Shown piece by piece: positions 36,851-48,415 of a DNA stretch of 64,000 nt. This DNA is from Panopea generosa (taxonomy: Eukaryota > Mollusca > Bivalvia > Adapedonta > Hiatellidae). Location: contig CM055899.1 of NCBI GenBank assembly GCA_029582155.1, positions 74,835,522 through 74,899,521 on the forward strand. The letters are read 5' to 3'. Positions within the stretch are counted from its first letter, which is position 1. Each line of letters starts with the position of its first letter. Under the pieces are notes generated by a model. It searched no databases, was not told the DNA's origin, and was given only the letters and a program-made list of their open reading frames with translations. A program made the position numbers and the translations under genes.

Positions 36851-38651
36851 CCAACAGTGATGATCACACACGACCAGGATATGTAAAACTTCAGGAGGTT
36901 GGTAATGTAATACCACATACAGTATCTAATAGGGATATACATAATATTCCAGCGGTTGATTCCGACTGTAATGGAAGAATATGCCGGACACATTTTTCTC
37001 GATGTGGTGACATGGATGGTAGAGAGCGTGAGAGAAATGGCCCGGCAGATACGGATATACGTTTACAGGTTGACGAGGTTGTGGCACTGAGATGTGCATC
37101 AGTATCGGAATATGCCAGTGAGTGGATATGACGACCACTAGTATATGGTTGGCCATCGAGACATATTATTGATCAAATGAAAGCGTCTGGATGTTTTGTT
37201 GTAGGGGTAGGACATCCGGCCAGTGTTGAGAAACATATTGAATGGAGATAATCGTTCTCTCTACAGGAGAAACAACTCATATTTAGTTTTAATACTATAC
37301 AACACAAGTGTTACATTCTCTTAAAAATTATCAAAAAGGATTTGATAGAACGCGAGCTAGGAAAATATATTAGCTCTTATCATTACAAAACCTGTATGTT
37401 TTACGTGATAGAAAAACACCAGTCAGCATATGGAGGCCAGAAAACTTATTTTCATGTGTACGGTTGTGTTAAGTTGTTTTTCTAAATTTTGTGGAAAATG
37501 GATTTTGTCCAAATTACTTCATTAAAAAAGAAAACATGTTTGACAGAGATGTCCATAGAACCGTTAAGCCACGTTTGATGGACCTACTTCGTGCATTATT
37601 AAGTGATTGACATATGCTGTTATTAGGTATAAAATGTGACCAGATAGGAGACATATTAATGGGTGTGGCTAATTTTGACTCTGTAAATAAAATTAGTATG
37701 AATTACAGTAAATATCTTAAAGTATATACAACCCATAGTCACACGTTGCTCCGAATCAAAGTCAATAGGGCAATGAAAGGGAACGACTTGGTATCTAACT
37801 ACTGTTATTATTCTGTGTTAGTACAAAGTGTGGCGTCTGGTGCGTACTTTAGGGATCATCCAGAGCAACACACCAGAGAAGTGTTTCCCCAAAAAATCTC
37901 AATTTTATATTCCCGATTAGCCCAACAACTTATTTCTCTGGCACTAAAGACGGCGTATAACCCATTGGTACGTGATCTGGTACTCAGGAATTGTCATCAT
38001 TCCCAGGAAGGAAGTGGGTGTGACATGACGTCATCACGTCTTTGGTTAGCGTCTGTCCTGTACACATTTGGATTATATGACAGGTGCGAATGTCTGCTCG
38101 AGCAGATAACTACAGACTTACAACCAGATGTACTAAGTGTATGTTCATGTTACTCTGGTAACTGTGAGATCCGTTTAAATGACGTAACAGCTAAACATAG
38201 TCCGTCCTCTCTTTCGTCAACTGCGACATGTGTCCTGTTCCTACCATCAGAGTCGAAGCTAGCCCCGCCTCCACTCCAGTACGAGATGTACAGATCAGCT
38301 GACACACTTCCAAGATCACGTGATGAAGATAAAGACTTCTGGTATGACTGTGCTGTATTGGACAGCATAGTCTACCACCACTTCCTTAAATGCCTCGTTT
38401 AGTCAAAGATGAGCAAAATCATGCATAGGCGGGTCGCCATTGGGAACATGAGATGGGTTCTTCAGAATGAGGCTTACCTTGGACATCGGGAAACAGGATA
38501 TAACCTACTTGGATGGCTTTATGTACAAGAAAATCGTGTTCCGGAAGCTGCTCAGTGTTTCCTGGAATCATGGAGAATAAAGCCGTTACACAACGCAGCC
38601 AAATGGCATGTAAAGAGTTTGCTGTTCGATATATTTGAGAACCAGACATAA
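36851..38651 (+). pseudogene. Mab-21/cGAS-like protein with TPR-like C-terminus, N-terminally truncated pseudogene
   Basis: Translation gives the C-terminal half of a Mab-21 domain of the large bivalve expansion: DDHTRPGYVKLQ, then RNGPADTD and VVALRCASVSEYASEWI. Next comes GWPSRHIIDQMKASGCFVVG, then VGHPASVEKHIEWR, SFSLQEKQLIFSFN, QHKCYILLKIIKKDLI and ISSYHYKTCMFYVIEK. After a frameshift near 37.43 kb it continues with NGFCPNYFIKKENMFDRDV and then a 262-residue open frame (37614-38402), followed in frame after a stop by NMRWVLQNEAYLGHRETGYN and a TPR-like AAQCFLESWRIKPLHNAAKW segment. Stops follow EWI, EWR, RLC, LLSD and CLV. The nucleotidyltransferase half with the GS and Asp residues is absent; an array of 200-bp units sits in its place. 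Family members include cGAS-like receptors that make cyclic dinucleotides on sensing nucleic acid. Activity cannot be inferred here. Confidence 0.75.
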
Positions 38652-39110
38652 ATCCTAATCGGCTTGAAGACTGTTAATCAGGGTACTGTTTATAATCTAG
38701 TTTAGTGTTTTCTAGAGTCAATGAGAATAAAGCCGCTACACAACGAAGCAAAATGGCATTTCAGGAGTCTGCTGTACGATTCATTTGAGAACCAGACATA
38801 AATCCTAATCGGCGTGAAGACTGTAAATCAGGGTACTGTTTATAATCTAGTTTAGTATTTCCTAGAGTCAAGGAGAATAAAGCCGCTACACAACGACACA
38901 GCCAAATAGCAGGCCAGGAGTCTGCTGCACGATTTATTTGAGAACCAGACATAAACCTTAATCGGCTTGGTGACTGTAAATCCGGGTACAGTTTATAATT
39001 TTGTTTAGTGTTTCCTACAGTAAAGGTGAATAAAGGCTCTACACAATGCAGCTATATGGCATATCAGGCGCTTACTGAACGATTTAAATGGGAACCAGAA
39101 ATATTCCTTA
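38553..39110 (+). repeat. tandem array of the pseudogene's 3' end, four units of about 151 bp
   Basis: Each unit starts AGTGTTTCCT or close, runs through GAGAATAAAGCCGCTACACA, then a TGGCAT...GAGTCTGCTG block and TTTGAGAACCAGACATAAA (last codons and stop), and closes with the 3' flank CTGTTTATAATCTAGTTTAG. Starts lie near 38553, 38705, 38854 and 39007. The first unit is part of the coding frame; the others are non-coding copies of the TPR-like segment plus 3' flank. The fourth is the most diverged. Confidence 0.9.
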
Positions 39111-39404
39111 CGACAAGCGTAAAGCAGTAACCAGCATGTCACCTTGTTTTGAGAAAAGTTACGTGTCTGTTCCTGGGATTGTAAGAGAAAATAATTATGG
39201 ACAAAATATGTATCTGTATCATTAAATGTTATGTACCGACTATCCGGTTCAATTATGATATACAGTCACGCCTCCTGTGTGTGACATATTATGTCTACGT
39301 GTTTTACTGTATATGCTGCACTGATGCAAAAGTAATATTAAGTGATTTCCCAACATGATGGTGTACAGTCCTACCAGCCATTTAGGTCAAACAAGAGGAG
39401 CATT

Positions 39405-40797
39405 TCCTATGACAAATTCGCTATGAGGTGTGTAAAATCTATATCGTTTTATAAACATTGATTAAAATATAAAAAAAATGAACGAATTCCTTAAATATTC
39501 ATTAAAATAATATATTTCAACGAAGCCTGGAGAACCTCAATAAATGTTTTTAATTAATATACAAATTTAAAATGACATTAAATCAGTGGACTAAATTGTA
39601 TTTTCCAAACGTGTTGGGTTATCAATTAGTATTACAATCAGTTTGTGTCAAGTATTATTTGGCAGACGACTTCTTTGTTTAATCAATATGTGAAACTGAG
39701 TAAAATACATTATTCATGCCATTTTAAACAGTGCAAATATACAAAATATAAAAGGGGAAATAATTCGAATTATGTTACATTGACGGACATTTTATTTCTT
39801 ACTTCCCATGTATTTTTAATATATTGAAAATTAGATATTCGGTTTATACTGTTCTTTGTAATACTTTGTTTAGATATGATAACCAGCAGATTAAAGAGGC
39901 ATGAAAAAACACTAATTATTTAAATGCTACCATATAAATAAAGTTATATATAATATAAATAATGCCATATAAATATAGTAAAGAAACATTTGTTCTTTTC
40001 TGCTTCTGTAATGCGTGTTTTACAGTCAGAATGTTCTTATCGTTTAAATTGTGTCCCGCAATAAATTCAGTAAAAAATCTATGATACTAAAACAACCAGA
40101 CCGTCGTGTCGATTATTTTCCTTATCGGCACCATGGTATCATTTAAATTTACGTAACACATGAGTTATGAGAGCAAATTGATATTAGACAAGACATGACA
40201 GGAGTAAAGAAAAGTAAAATAGACAAGACATAGCAATATAATACCGGATCTTTGTATTAATTCGCGTATTTATACAACTTCAGAATATTATTAAACTCGT
40301 CCAAGAAAAGTTTTAATAAGTGTTCTTTGCGAGTATAATGAATATTGTTGTGTCATTAATGTATAGTCGATTCGATAAATGTGTTTTTTTCAGTAAGAAT
40401 TATTTTTAGGCCAGACTTACACATCTCGTTATTGTTATTCGGCCTATGAAGGGGGTCTGCGTATGTCCTTTTGTAAGTTACTAACTTGAATTTTTATCTG
40501 TACGTGGGAAATATGATGAAACAAATCTGAATCTTGCTGTCAGTTCATACAGAATTTCATTAAACTCGTTTAGGACTTTTCCTGAACTCGTTTAATAAAA
40601 TTCTGTATGAAATAGCGAGTGTTAGATCCTATCAATTTCAATCTCTCAAGTAAGTCACGGCAGATAGTTTTTTTTCATGTCACGTGATAACAACAACAAT
40701 AATGACATTTATTCTCTCATTACATTCACATGAAAAATTAAGACAAAATACAACTTTTATAACAGTTAGTGTTAATTGTGTTGGTTAGTCCCCTCCT
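39405..40797 (+). repeat. dispersed mosaic repeat R2, copy 1
   Basis: Begins CCTATGACAAATTCGCTATG and ends near AACAGTTAGTGTTAATTGTG; copy 2 at 48416-49254 has the same ends. Within it the copies agree closely in blocks (for example the stretch around CGAAGCCTGGAGAACC). Copy 1 has about 770 bp (39.72-40.49 kb) missing from copy 2, and lacks about 105 bp and about 140 bp that copy 2 has. It contains a strong hairpin at 40545-40611. No coding capacity was recognised. Confidence 0.8.
40545..40611. other. 26-bp-arm hairpin within repeat R2
   Basis: TCATACAGAATTTCATTAAA pairs with TTTAATAAAATTCTGTATGA with few mismatches, around a loop TAGGACTTTTCCTG. The same hairpin is kept in copy 2 at 48882-48947. 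Confidence 0.8.
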
Positions 40798-41811
40798 GTC
40801 ACATCCAGTGTATACCTTGTCCGGTTTGCGCACGGCTGTCAATGGGCATCGTCATTAGACTAGCGTGTAGCCAGGTACTGACAAATTCGGCTTTCTAAAA
40901 TCAGTTACGAATATAATTGTTTATAGACGACCTTTTCAAACACTTATTTCTAGAAAATAGCACGTGTTGTTGTAGAAAATCGCACCGATTTCTTCATGTT
41001 AAATAAGTTTCTTTTAGATCATTTACAGTTTGATCATTTCGTGAACTTAAAATGTATAGGCGAGGCCTCTTTAATACTTCAAGTTAAAAATGATGATATT
41101 AAAACTTACGTCAGGTAAATAATTTGATACATAATGAAATGTGTTGCAACTAGAAGCAGGACTGTTGTTTTAAGTATGTGTTATAGATTATATAGGGATG
41201 TTTTAACAGATGATATTTCGAATGATGGGAGCGTAGTGTTAATACATGTGCCAGAAAGTGACAATGCGCCGTTTGTTACAGTCACTGAATCACCCAATTG
41301 AGCTATGCCGGGTATTTTAATTAGATCTATCTCTAATGTTTCATCAACGGCCACAATAATATGCGTTCTTTGTCATACTGTGAATTGTTTCACGTTCAAG
41401 TATTCATTGATAAATAAACAGTTGATGAATTAAATGGATCAATAGAAATGATATATTTTTTTAAGTATTTTCTTTTCGTATAAAAGTTTCAACGATTATT
41501 AGACGCTCATGAAGTGGTGTTCAAGATTCTTCATTTTCTATTTTATGTATGCTTTATGTTACTACATGTATTTATCAATAAAATTAAATTTGAATACGGT
41601 TAATGTGCTTTTAAAATCTCCATCTGTCTCATTACATATCGCACGCACGGCAGAAAACATGTGTTAACTTGGGCGCAGAGTGATCGGGCTAAAAATAAAC
41701 CATTTCCTTGAACACTTTCAATATATACCTGACAACACATGCACAATCGCTCGCGTTGGCAGTTAAGGTATCCAGTTGGGGGCCATCACGGCATATTTAT
41801 CAAATAAAGTA
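40798..41811. other. no gene recognised
   Basis: AT-rich DNA. A 54-codon open frame at 41133-41297 has protein-like composition but no recognisable domain. The complement of 41290-41325 resembles a tRNA 5' half (TAGCTCAATTGG), perhaps a SINE remnant. Confidence 0.3.
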
Positions 41812-42022
41812 AAGTCGAAACAACGAAACTTCGATGATAAAAAGCTAAATCCACGAGAGTGTGTTTCGTCTTTTCACTAGCGTATCTTCATTGTTTCGAC
41901 TTTTGACCATCGTTGTTTCGATTTTTTTATAATCGTAGTTTCGACTTTTCCCAATCTTTTCTCCATCGTAGACTCAAATTTTTACCACCATAGTTTCGCC
42001 TTTTCACTATCGTAGTTTTGCG
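41812..42022. repeat. inverted minisatellite M1, first array
   Basis: Starts with AAAGTCGAAACAACGAAAC in one orientation and then switches to the complement orientation with repeated TTTCGACTTTT, CCATCGTAGTTTCG and close variants. Same family as the longer array at 43548-44246. Units of about 22 and 16 bp mix. Confidence 0.8.
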
Positions 42023-42667
42023 TTTTCCTGTTGCTAATGCGCAGTGGTGTAAAAAAACGCTCGACGTCACATAAGCAACACTTACAAAAACGTAGGCTCA
42101 TGATGTTGGGTCCAGTTCATGTGCTTAATATAAATTATTCATTGCATTCTGCTTCGCGAATTGCTTATCGAAAATACAAAACCAAATGTGGTAAGTCATG
42201 GATGCTATTCGTTGCTAAAAAATCAGACTTTCCATGTTGACAATCTGCTTGATGTCAAATGTAATTCTCATTTCATTCTAAAATTTAAGGAAAATGTAAG
42301 CACTAAGACGTATGACAGACTTGTAATTTAACATTTTATTTAGGTAATTTTGATAATTTAGTAAACAACATGTACACAAGAGCGTAGAATGACAAATTTG
42401 GATGTTACTCGGGTGGGTGGTGGGGTTCCCACTTCCCCTGATTGGGTCCGAGTCGCCTCCTCCGGTAAAACATTTAACATTTTTATGCTTCAGTTGGCTA
42501 GAAAACATTACTTAAGCAAACTATCGGTCGGTCCAGAAATGTTTCTCGGACTGCAAAGTCTAAATTAGGTGGATATTTTGACATACGCGCCTGATGTACA
42601 CGCATAATGATATGCGTTACATCTTATGAAATTCTCAATTAGTAAAATCGTTCTTAAATCAGAAATG

Positions 42668-42858
42668 CGTGTTTGTAGTGTAATGGATGGAGTGTGGGCC
42701 GCTCACGCCAGAGGTTGCGGGTTCGAACCCAAGCTCAACCCTATGCCTTTCTTAAAACAACACTAAATACTAGTTCCACCCATAAGGCCAACTCGATAGC
42801 GGTTCATATAAGCTCTCTGAGCTTTCAACGCAATCGAGGGACAGGCCTTTTCCTTTGA
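42668..42858 (+). mobile_element. tRNA-derived SINE, family S2, fuller copy
   Basis: The head has box A-like TAGTGTAATGGATGG and box B GGTTCGAACCC, spaced as in a tRNA (head about 70 bp). A body follows with ACTAGTTCCACCCATAAGG and CGCAATCGAGGGACAGGCC, and then an A-rich tail. A partial copy in the opposite orientation is at 34536-34634. Confidence 0.7.
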
Positions 42859-43547
42859 AGAAAAAAGATATATTAAAAAGAAGGAGATATATCAGGGACT
42901 TAGTAAGTCATATTAGTAATGTATAAAAATAAATTGAATCGAAAGTGTGCTTTAAGTCTCACTGAAGAATAGCCTCCCTTACATGACTGTAGCAAGATTC
43001 TTACGCCTAAGAAATTAGAGCTGTGTAAAGCGGTTGGGCATTTTTTTTGGTTAAAATACATAAAATGTCATATTTCTTTGTGCATATGGGAACATTGGAA
43101 CATTTTCATGATTTCTGCAAAGTTTGGGTGACATTGGGAACTGTTTGATGATGCTATAACAGTTTAAAGATGCGTAGTGATACACTGCAATAAATGGGCA
43201 GAATTGTCTAAAATGAAAGGGGTGCCATCAAAAATGAAATTGTGAAAAGCAACCTGGTCAACCCCATGTTTCTTTCTGCATAACTGGACCAAAAGAGGAC
43301 TATCTATGGGAATAAGGCACTTTTAGAACCATTGGTAATGTATCCAATGTTCCAGAAGTGCATTTCTCTATATGTAGAACAGTATAAAATTAATTGGTGT
43401 GTGAGACGTTCCGTTTAAATGCATAGATGCATAGCTTTGCTGCATTATGTATTGCACTGTTACATAAACAAAAATATATTTGAAGCTACAGTCGAACAAT
43501 ATATAAAATGTACGGTGCTTTTAGTTTCGCATGCGAATGAGTAATAG
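42859..43547. other. no gene recognised; segment between the two M1 arrays
   Basis: Nothing coding. Lies, with the S2 SINE, between two arrays of the same minisatellite, so it may be an insertion into one ancestral array or the interior of an element carrying M1 at both ends. Confidence 0.35.
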
Positions 43548-44246
43548 GACGGCGAAACTACGATGGTGAAAAGTCGAAACTAAGATGGTGAAAACGAAAA
43601 ACTACGATGATGAAGTCGAAACTACGATGAAGAAAGTCAAAGCTAGGATTGTGAAAACGTGAAACTACGATGGTGAAAAATCTTTGTACGACTTTTCACC
43701 ACCGTAATTTCGACTTTTCATCATCGTAGTTTGTCACAATCGTAGTTTCGACTTTTCACCATCTTAGTTAATCACCATTGTTGTTTTTACTTTTCACCAT
43801 CGTAGTTTATCACCATCGTTGTTTCGACTTTTTCACCATCGTAGTTAATCACCATCGTAGTTTCGACTTTTCACCATCGTAGTTCATTACCACCTTAATT
43901 TCGATTCTTCATCATCGTAGTTTATCACCATCGTAGTTTCGACGTTTCACCATCGTAATTTCGAATTTTCATCATCGTAGTTTTTCACCACCGTAGTTTA
44001 GACTTTTCACCATCATAGTTTATCACTATCGTAGTTTTGACTTTTCGCCTTCGTAATTTCGATTTTTCATCATCGTAGTTTATCACCATCGATGTTTCGA
44101 CTTTTTACCACCGCAATTTCGACTTTTCATCTTCGTAGTTTATCACCATCGTAGTTTCGACTTTTTACCATCGTAGTTTACCACCATTTATTTTAGAATT
44201 TTTCACCATCGTAGTTTATCACCATCGTAGTTTCGACTTTTCAGAC
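43548..44246. repeat. inverted minisatellite M1, second array
   Basis: The left 135 bp repeat CGAAACTACGATGGTGAAAA; after a short junction (CTTTGTACG, about 43685) the remaining 555 bp repeat the inverse complement TTTTCACCATCGTAGTTTCG. Two unit lengths, about 22 bp and about 16 bp (TTTATCACCATCGTAG), often alternate to give a 38-bp compound unit. The array is thus a large palindrome with unequal arms. Confidence 0.92.
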
Positions 44247-46088
44247 GTAAAAGGGTTGTATTGATGAAAAATTGTTGTCTCTACATGTAACTTGTCGTAA
44301 CAAAAATAAAATTGTGCAAACTAAAGGTTGTATTGACCTAACTTTATGAATAAAGGCCGTATAGACCTTAATAGACAAATGATACAGGGACCTTACCGAA
44401 ATAAAAGTATTGATAGCCGATCTTTGTTTAATATTGATACGCCTTCATAATTTGATTGATATAAGTAGCATTTGGTTTCTTTTATGCAACATTTTTTTTT
44501 TAAATGTTATATTGCAATATCCACAATATATCTCTATTGTTTGACTTGTTTCTGATATCAAATACAAGAAAAAATGAAATTCAGGTAATAGAAAGTAATC
44601 CCTGTCGCATCATGATCATTTTGGCAGTGATCAACACTGCAAAGCTTGACCACGGTGACATAAGCGTGCCATGCCCAGCTAAAAAGTTGCTCATCTTCAG
44701 TGGACTCACTGAAATTTTTTATTGATTTTTCTTAACGAAATATGCCCTTGCAACATATAATTAAAACTGCTAAAGTAGATTGTTTTTTTTTCTATTGATT
44801 AATATTGGCTACAAAAAAAATTATATATAGAATTAAGGACATTTTATCGGTTCATGTAGCTTCATATGGAATTCAATGACATATTTAGTATCTTTGACCT
44901 TGACGCTGACTACACATTTGTTGTAGTCCGTGATTACAGGGATGGCAACTTCAGTGTTATCCCGAGCATCATTGATGGTACAACTATGTCAATCCTTTCA
45001 CATGGAAAACCAATAGAAATCAAGCAGAATGGAGACGTTAGCACTTTATTCTGTTTTAATTTTACAGTGTTAATTATATTTTACAGTGTTCTTTTATTGA
45101 ATTTTACTGTGTTTTTGATTAACCTTTACAGTGTTTATGATTTTTACATCTGTTTCACATGTGTTGTCTGATTTTTATGTTACGTCAAAATTTATAAATG
45201 TATCAAATACATGAAAACAGCTTATTTGTATTTCATGTTTAATGTTCATGACTCATTTGACACCCAAGCAATAACAATAACAATAATGTAAACAATTGCA
45301 ACACATTGTTCAGAGTAATAACTACATTTGTATTTTGAGAGATTTAACTAATGTGTACGTTATGCTTCCCCAGAATATATATATTTTTAAGAGTATGCAA
45401 AACTGCAGGACTTCTTTGTACCTTTAACAACGAGCTCTCAATTGACCGTATGACCTCATTTGGAAAAGTCAATAATAATCCTAAACGTTTCATCAGTACT
45501 TGGGATGATGGAAACACAAATTGCCGTTAAGACTGCCTCTCAGAGGTTTCTATGTAAAACACTAGTTTATAATGTATACAGATAACATTTTTAAAGACAA
45601 AAATAGATTTAGGACAAATACAAGTGAACAGTTGTTATCATTGCGTATTTCAAATGAGACCCTGTTTTCTGTGAATACAACAATAATGTAGGGGTGGACA
45701 AGTCTTCATTTGAAATCTTCGAACTACAGAATTGATGTTAGATATACAAAACATAGATTCATAGATTGAATACCTGTTTTGTGTAACCTGTGTTATGGAA
45801 TCAGAGTTCAATTTCGTTGTGCCATTTTATCTCTTATTACGATAAGTATTGTTTCATATAGTATACTTTTAAAATAGATTATTAATTGTGCCATAAATGT
45901 GTATTCTGCAATATGGACATGTTTGTTGAAATATATTTGTTTAAAATATTCAATTATTATATTCTATTCTGTGATATACATTTGAATCAATGCAATAAAT
46001 TAAGCAAGTCAATTACTATGAAGTCGCTTTTTGTTGCACTTTCCACTTGGCAATCAATGTGAAAATATACATGCACATCTGTCATTCA
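44247..46088. other. mostly no gene recognised; one weak exon candidate
   Basis: AT-rich DNA with the weak candidate at 44866-45036 listed separately. Other open frames do not look like conserved protein. Confidence 0.35.
44866..45036 (+). CDS. possible coding exon, unrecognised
   Basis: The frame reads MEFNDIFSIFDLDADYTFVV and then RDYRDGNFSVIPSIIDGTTM, with a balanced composition unlike the surrounding AT-rich frames; after about residue 60 it degrades into a Phe/Leu/Val-rich run typical of non-coding DNA. A possible acceptor (CATGTAG) precedes it; no convincing donor was found. It could belong to the same plus-strand gene as the Tudor-like exon at 53.56 kb, or be part of a repeat. Not a family I recognise. 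Confidence 0.25.
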
Positions 46089-46354
46089 GAAAAGAGAAAG
46101 AGAGAGAGAGAGAGAGAGATTGCTAGCACTGGAGGGCAATAAAGAGGTGGGTTGCGGTCAGTAGAGAGGAAGAAAACGTGAGGTAGTTGGAAAGAGAGAT
46201 ATAAAGAGATTGGCACAACTAGAGAGCAACAGAGAGGTAGGTTGTCCCCGGTAGAGAAAATGAAAGAAAGATAAGTACTTAGAAAGAAAGAGAGAGTTAT
46301 TGCCAAAACCAGCGAGCAGTAGAGAGGTAGGTTGTCGTTAGCAGAGTGAAAGAA

Positions 46355-46393
<39 letters not shown>

Positions 46394-46463
46394 AAGAGGT
46401 TGCCACCACTATATAGAAAGCAGTAGTAGTGGTCAGTAGCGAGAAAGAATGACGGAGGTTATT

Positions 46464-46501
<38 letters not shown>

Positions 46502-46662
46502 TGCTAACACAAGAGAACAATAGAGATGTAGATTTTGGTCAGTAGATAGGGCGAAAGAAGGAAATAGTTAGAAAGGTAAAGACAGACAGACAGACGGACG
46601 GACGGACGGACGGAGGGAGGGACGGACGGACGGACGGACGGACGGACGGACGGACGGACAGA
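46089..46662. repeat. cluster of (GA)n and (GGAC)n microsatellites
   Basis: GA runs at about 46089-46120, 46350-46396 and 46468-46498 within a purine-rich stretch, then GACAGACAGACGGACGGACG continuing for about 80 bp with GGAG interruptions (46580-46660). Arginine/Ser/Val-rich frames across it are artefacts. The GA segments share flanks such as AGAGAGGTAGGTTG at 46208-46240 and 46320-46335, so the cluster also has an older longer-period repeat. Confidence 0.9.
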
Positions 46663-46894
46663 CACCAAAGAGACGTTACCAACACTATAGTACAATAATG
46701 AAATAGAGAGGTACAGTAGGTTGTCACCTGAAGATGGAAATAAATATATGCTATATTAATAATTAGTATTCTTTATTTAATTTCAAGAATAGCAGTTGTA
46801 ATAACCAGGTGTCAGACACAGTAATACTATGAAACAATAAATCTCAGAATCATATAATACAGGCCTGAGCTATGACCCTTCAGCTGGCTGTTAG

Positions 46895-47365
46895 TTGTTA
46901 TTTGATATAGTTTCATAGTATCGCCTTCAACCAGATATACTTATCTGAACCATTTTTACCCCTCCCCCCCTCAACACCACGTATTTCCGTATTCGTCTGT
47001 CCTTCTGTCCATTTGTAGACGAAGTTTGATCTCGGTACAGTTATTCAAAGAACTCTTAGTTTAACGCCATGTTAAGATGAATTTTCGAATCATGATATTC
47101 TTAGGTTTAATACATTTTGTTTTTACATTTTATCATATTTGATATAGTTTCATAGTATCACCTTCAATCAGATAGACTTATCTGAACCATTTTTATATCC
47201 CCCTCAACACCGCGTATACGGTTTTACCGTATTCGTATGTCCATCTGTCTATTTGTAAACGAAGTTTGATCTCGGCACGGTTGTTCAAAAAACTGTTAGC
47301 TTGACGCAATGTAAAGATGACTTTTCGAATCATGATAAATTGAGGTTTAAAACATTTTAGGTGAC
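46895..47365. repeat. 234-bp tandem duplication
   Basis: GATATAGTTTCATAGTATC occurs at about 46904 and 47138. The following blocks (CAGATAnACTTATCTGAACC, AACGAAGTTTGATCTCGG, TTTTCGAATCATGATA) appear in both copies in order. The two copies differ by roughly one base in eight by eye. Confidence 0.85.
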
Positions 47366-48415
47366 TGTGTTATGGAAATCTAGATGACTGTTTTATGGAA
47401 ATCGTAACGCAGTGTCATTTTATTTCTATAACCCATGGTTAAAATTTAAAAGACATTGAACACACAAGATATTACCTAACCGAGTTAAGCTAACAGATAT
47501 TTTAAAATCTTAGCCCCGGCTGTAATTCCTTCCTAAATGCACATATCTCTTTCAAAGTGTCGATAGTTGTTGCTGCTCGCCAAAATGACTGGTTCAAAGC
47601 GCGAGGTTAATTAAAATCTTATACATACATGGTTGTTGCGCATAACTTCAAAATCGGTGAAACGCTGAGCAACTTGTTTTTAAATTAAAATAATAACAGC
47701 GAACCCATATATTTATTGATTCTGTTTTTAACAAATAGAATGAACCGTTGAAAGAAGAACTATTTTTGTCACCTTTTCGTAGCCAAGACAGGTAAGTATG
47801 TATTATTTTTTGCAATGCTGGTGGTGGCATTATCAACTTTCGCATGCAAATTTTATTGTTCAAAAATGTTCAGTGTGGAGTCAACACCATAACGTGATCC
47901 ATTGATGTGTAATGGGTAAAACTACTCAAAACCATACAGCATATTTCCAATTAATTTGACCTTGACCTCTGTGGAATGATTGAACTGTTTATGGTCAACT
48001 CCGTTTCTCTAAAACTGTTTGTGTATCATAAAAACATAACCTAAGCATTGGGATACTGACGTCACAAAACAGTGGAGTATGACCCCTTGCACAATTATGT
48101 ACTTTACAGAAATCATGACCACCCCTACTGCCGATTGACATTATCTGAATCAGTCCGTTTTGTAGGTTATGTGGACTTTTTGTTTATTACGCAAGGGACT
48201 TGATCTACAAATTGCGCTGATAAACAGCAGCCACATCAAATTGATTTGAGGTAAGTGTGATAGGACAACATTTAACAAGAGAGACAAAAAGAGCGACTAT
48301 TAGTGTGAATAAATAACTCGATAAGCTCCAAAATGGAGCGATTGGTTTTAGCGCTAGTCGATTTGGCGGTTTGTATCCACGCAGGTCTGTATTAAATTAT
48401 TTGTTTCAGATGGCC
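47366..48415. other. no gene recognised
   Basis: No supported feature. A short frame at 48333 codes for a signal-peptide-like MERLVLALVDLAVCIHAG followed by a GT, just before repeat R2; too little to call a gene. Confidence 0.35.

Noticed and set aside
41133-41297. 54-codon frame with protein-like composition
   Set aside because: No recognisable domain, no clear splice context, and next to a tRNA-like SINE remnant.
46504-46727. Frames rich in VRPSVRPS
   Set aside because: They are translations of the (GGAC)n microsatellite.
48333-48384. Signal-peptide-like MERLVLALVDLAVCIHAG followed by a GT donor
   Set aside because: Only 17 codons, and it runs into repeat R2 with no downstream exon recognised; likely chance.
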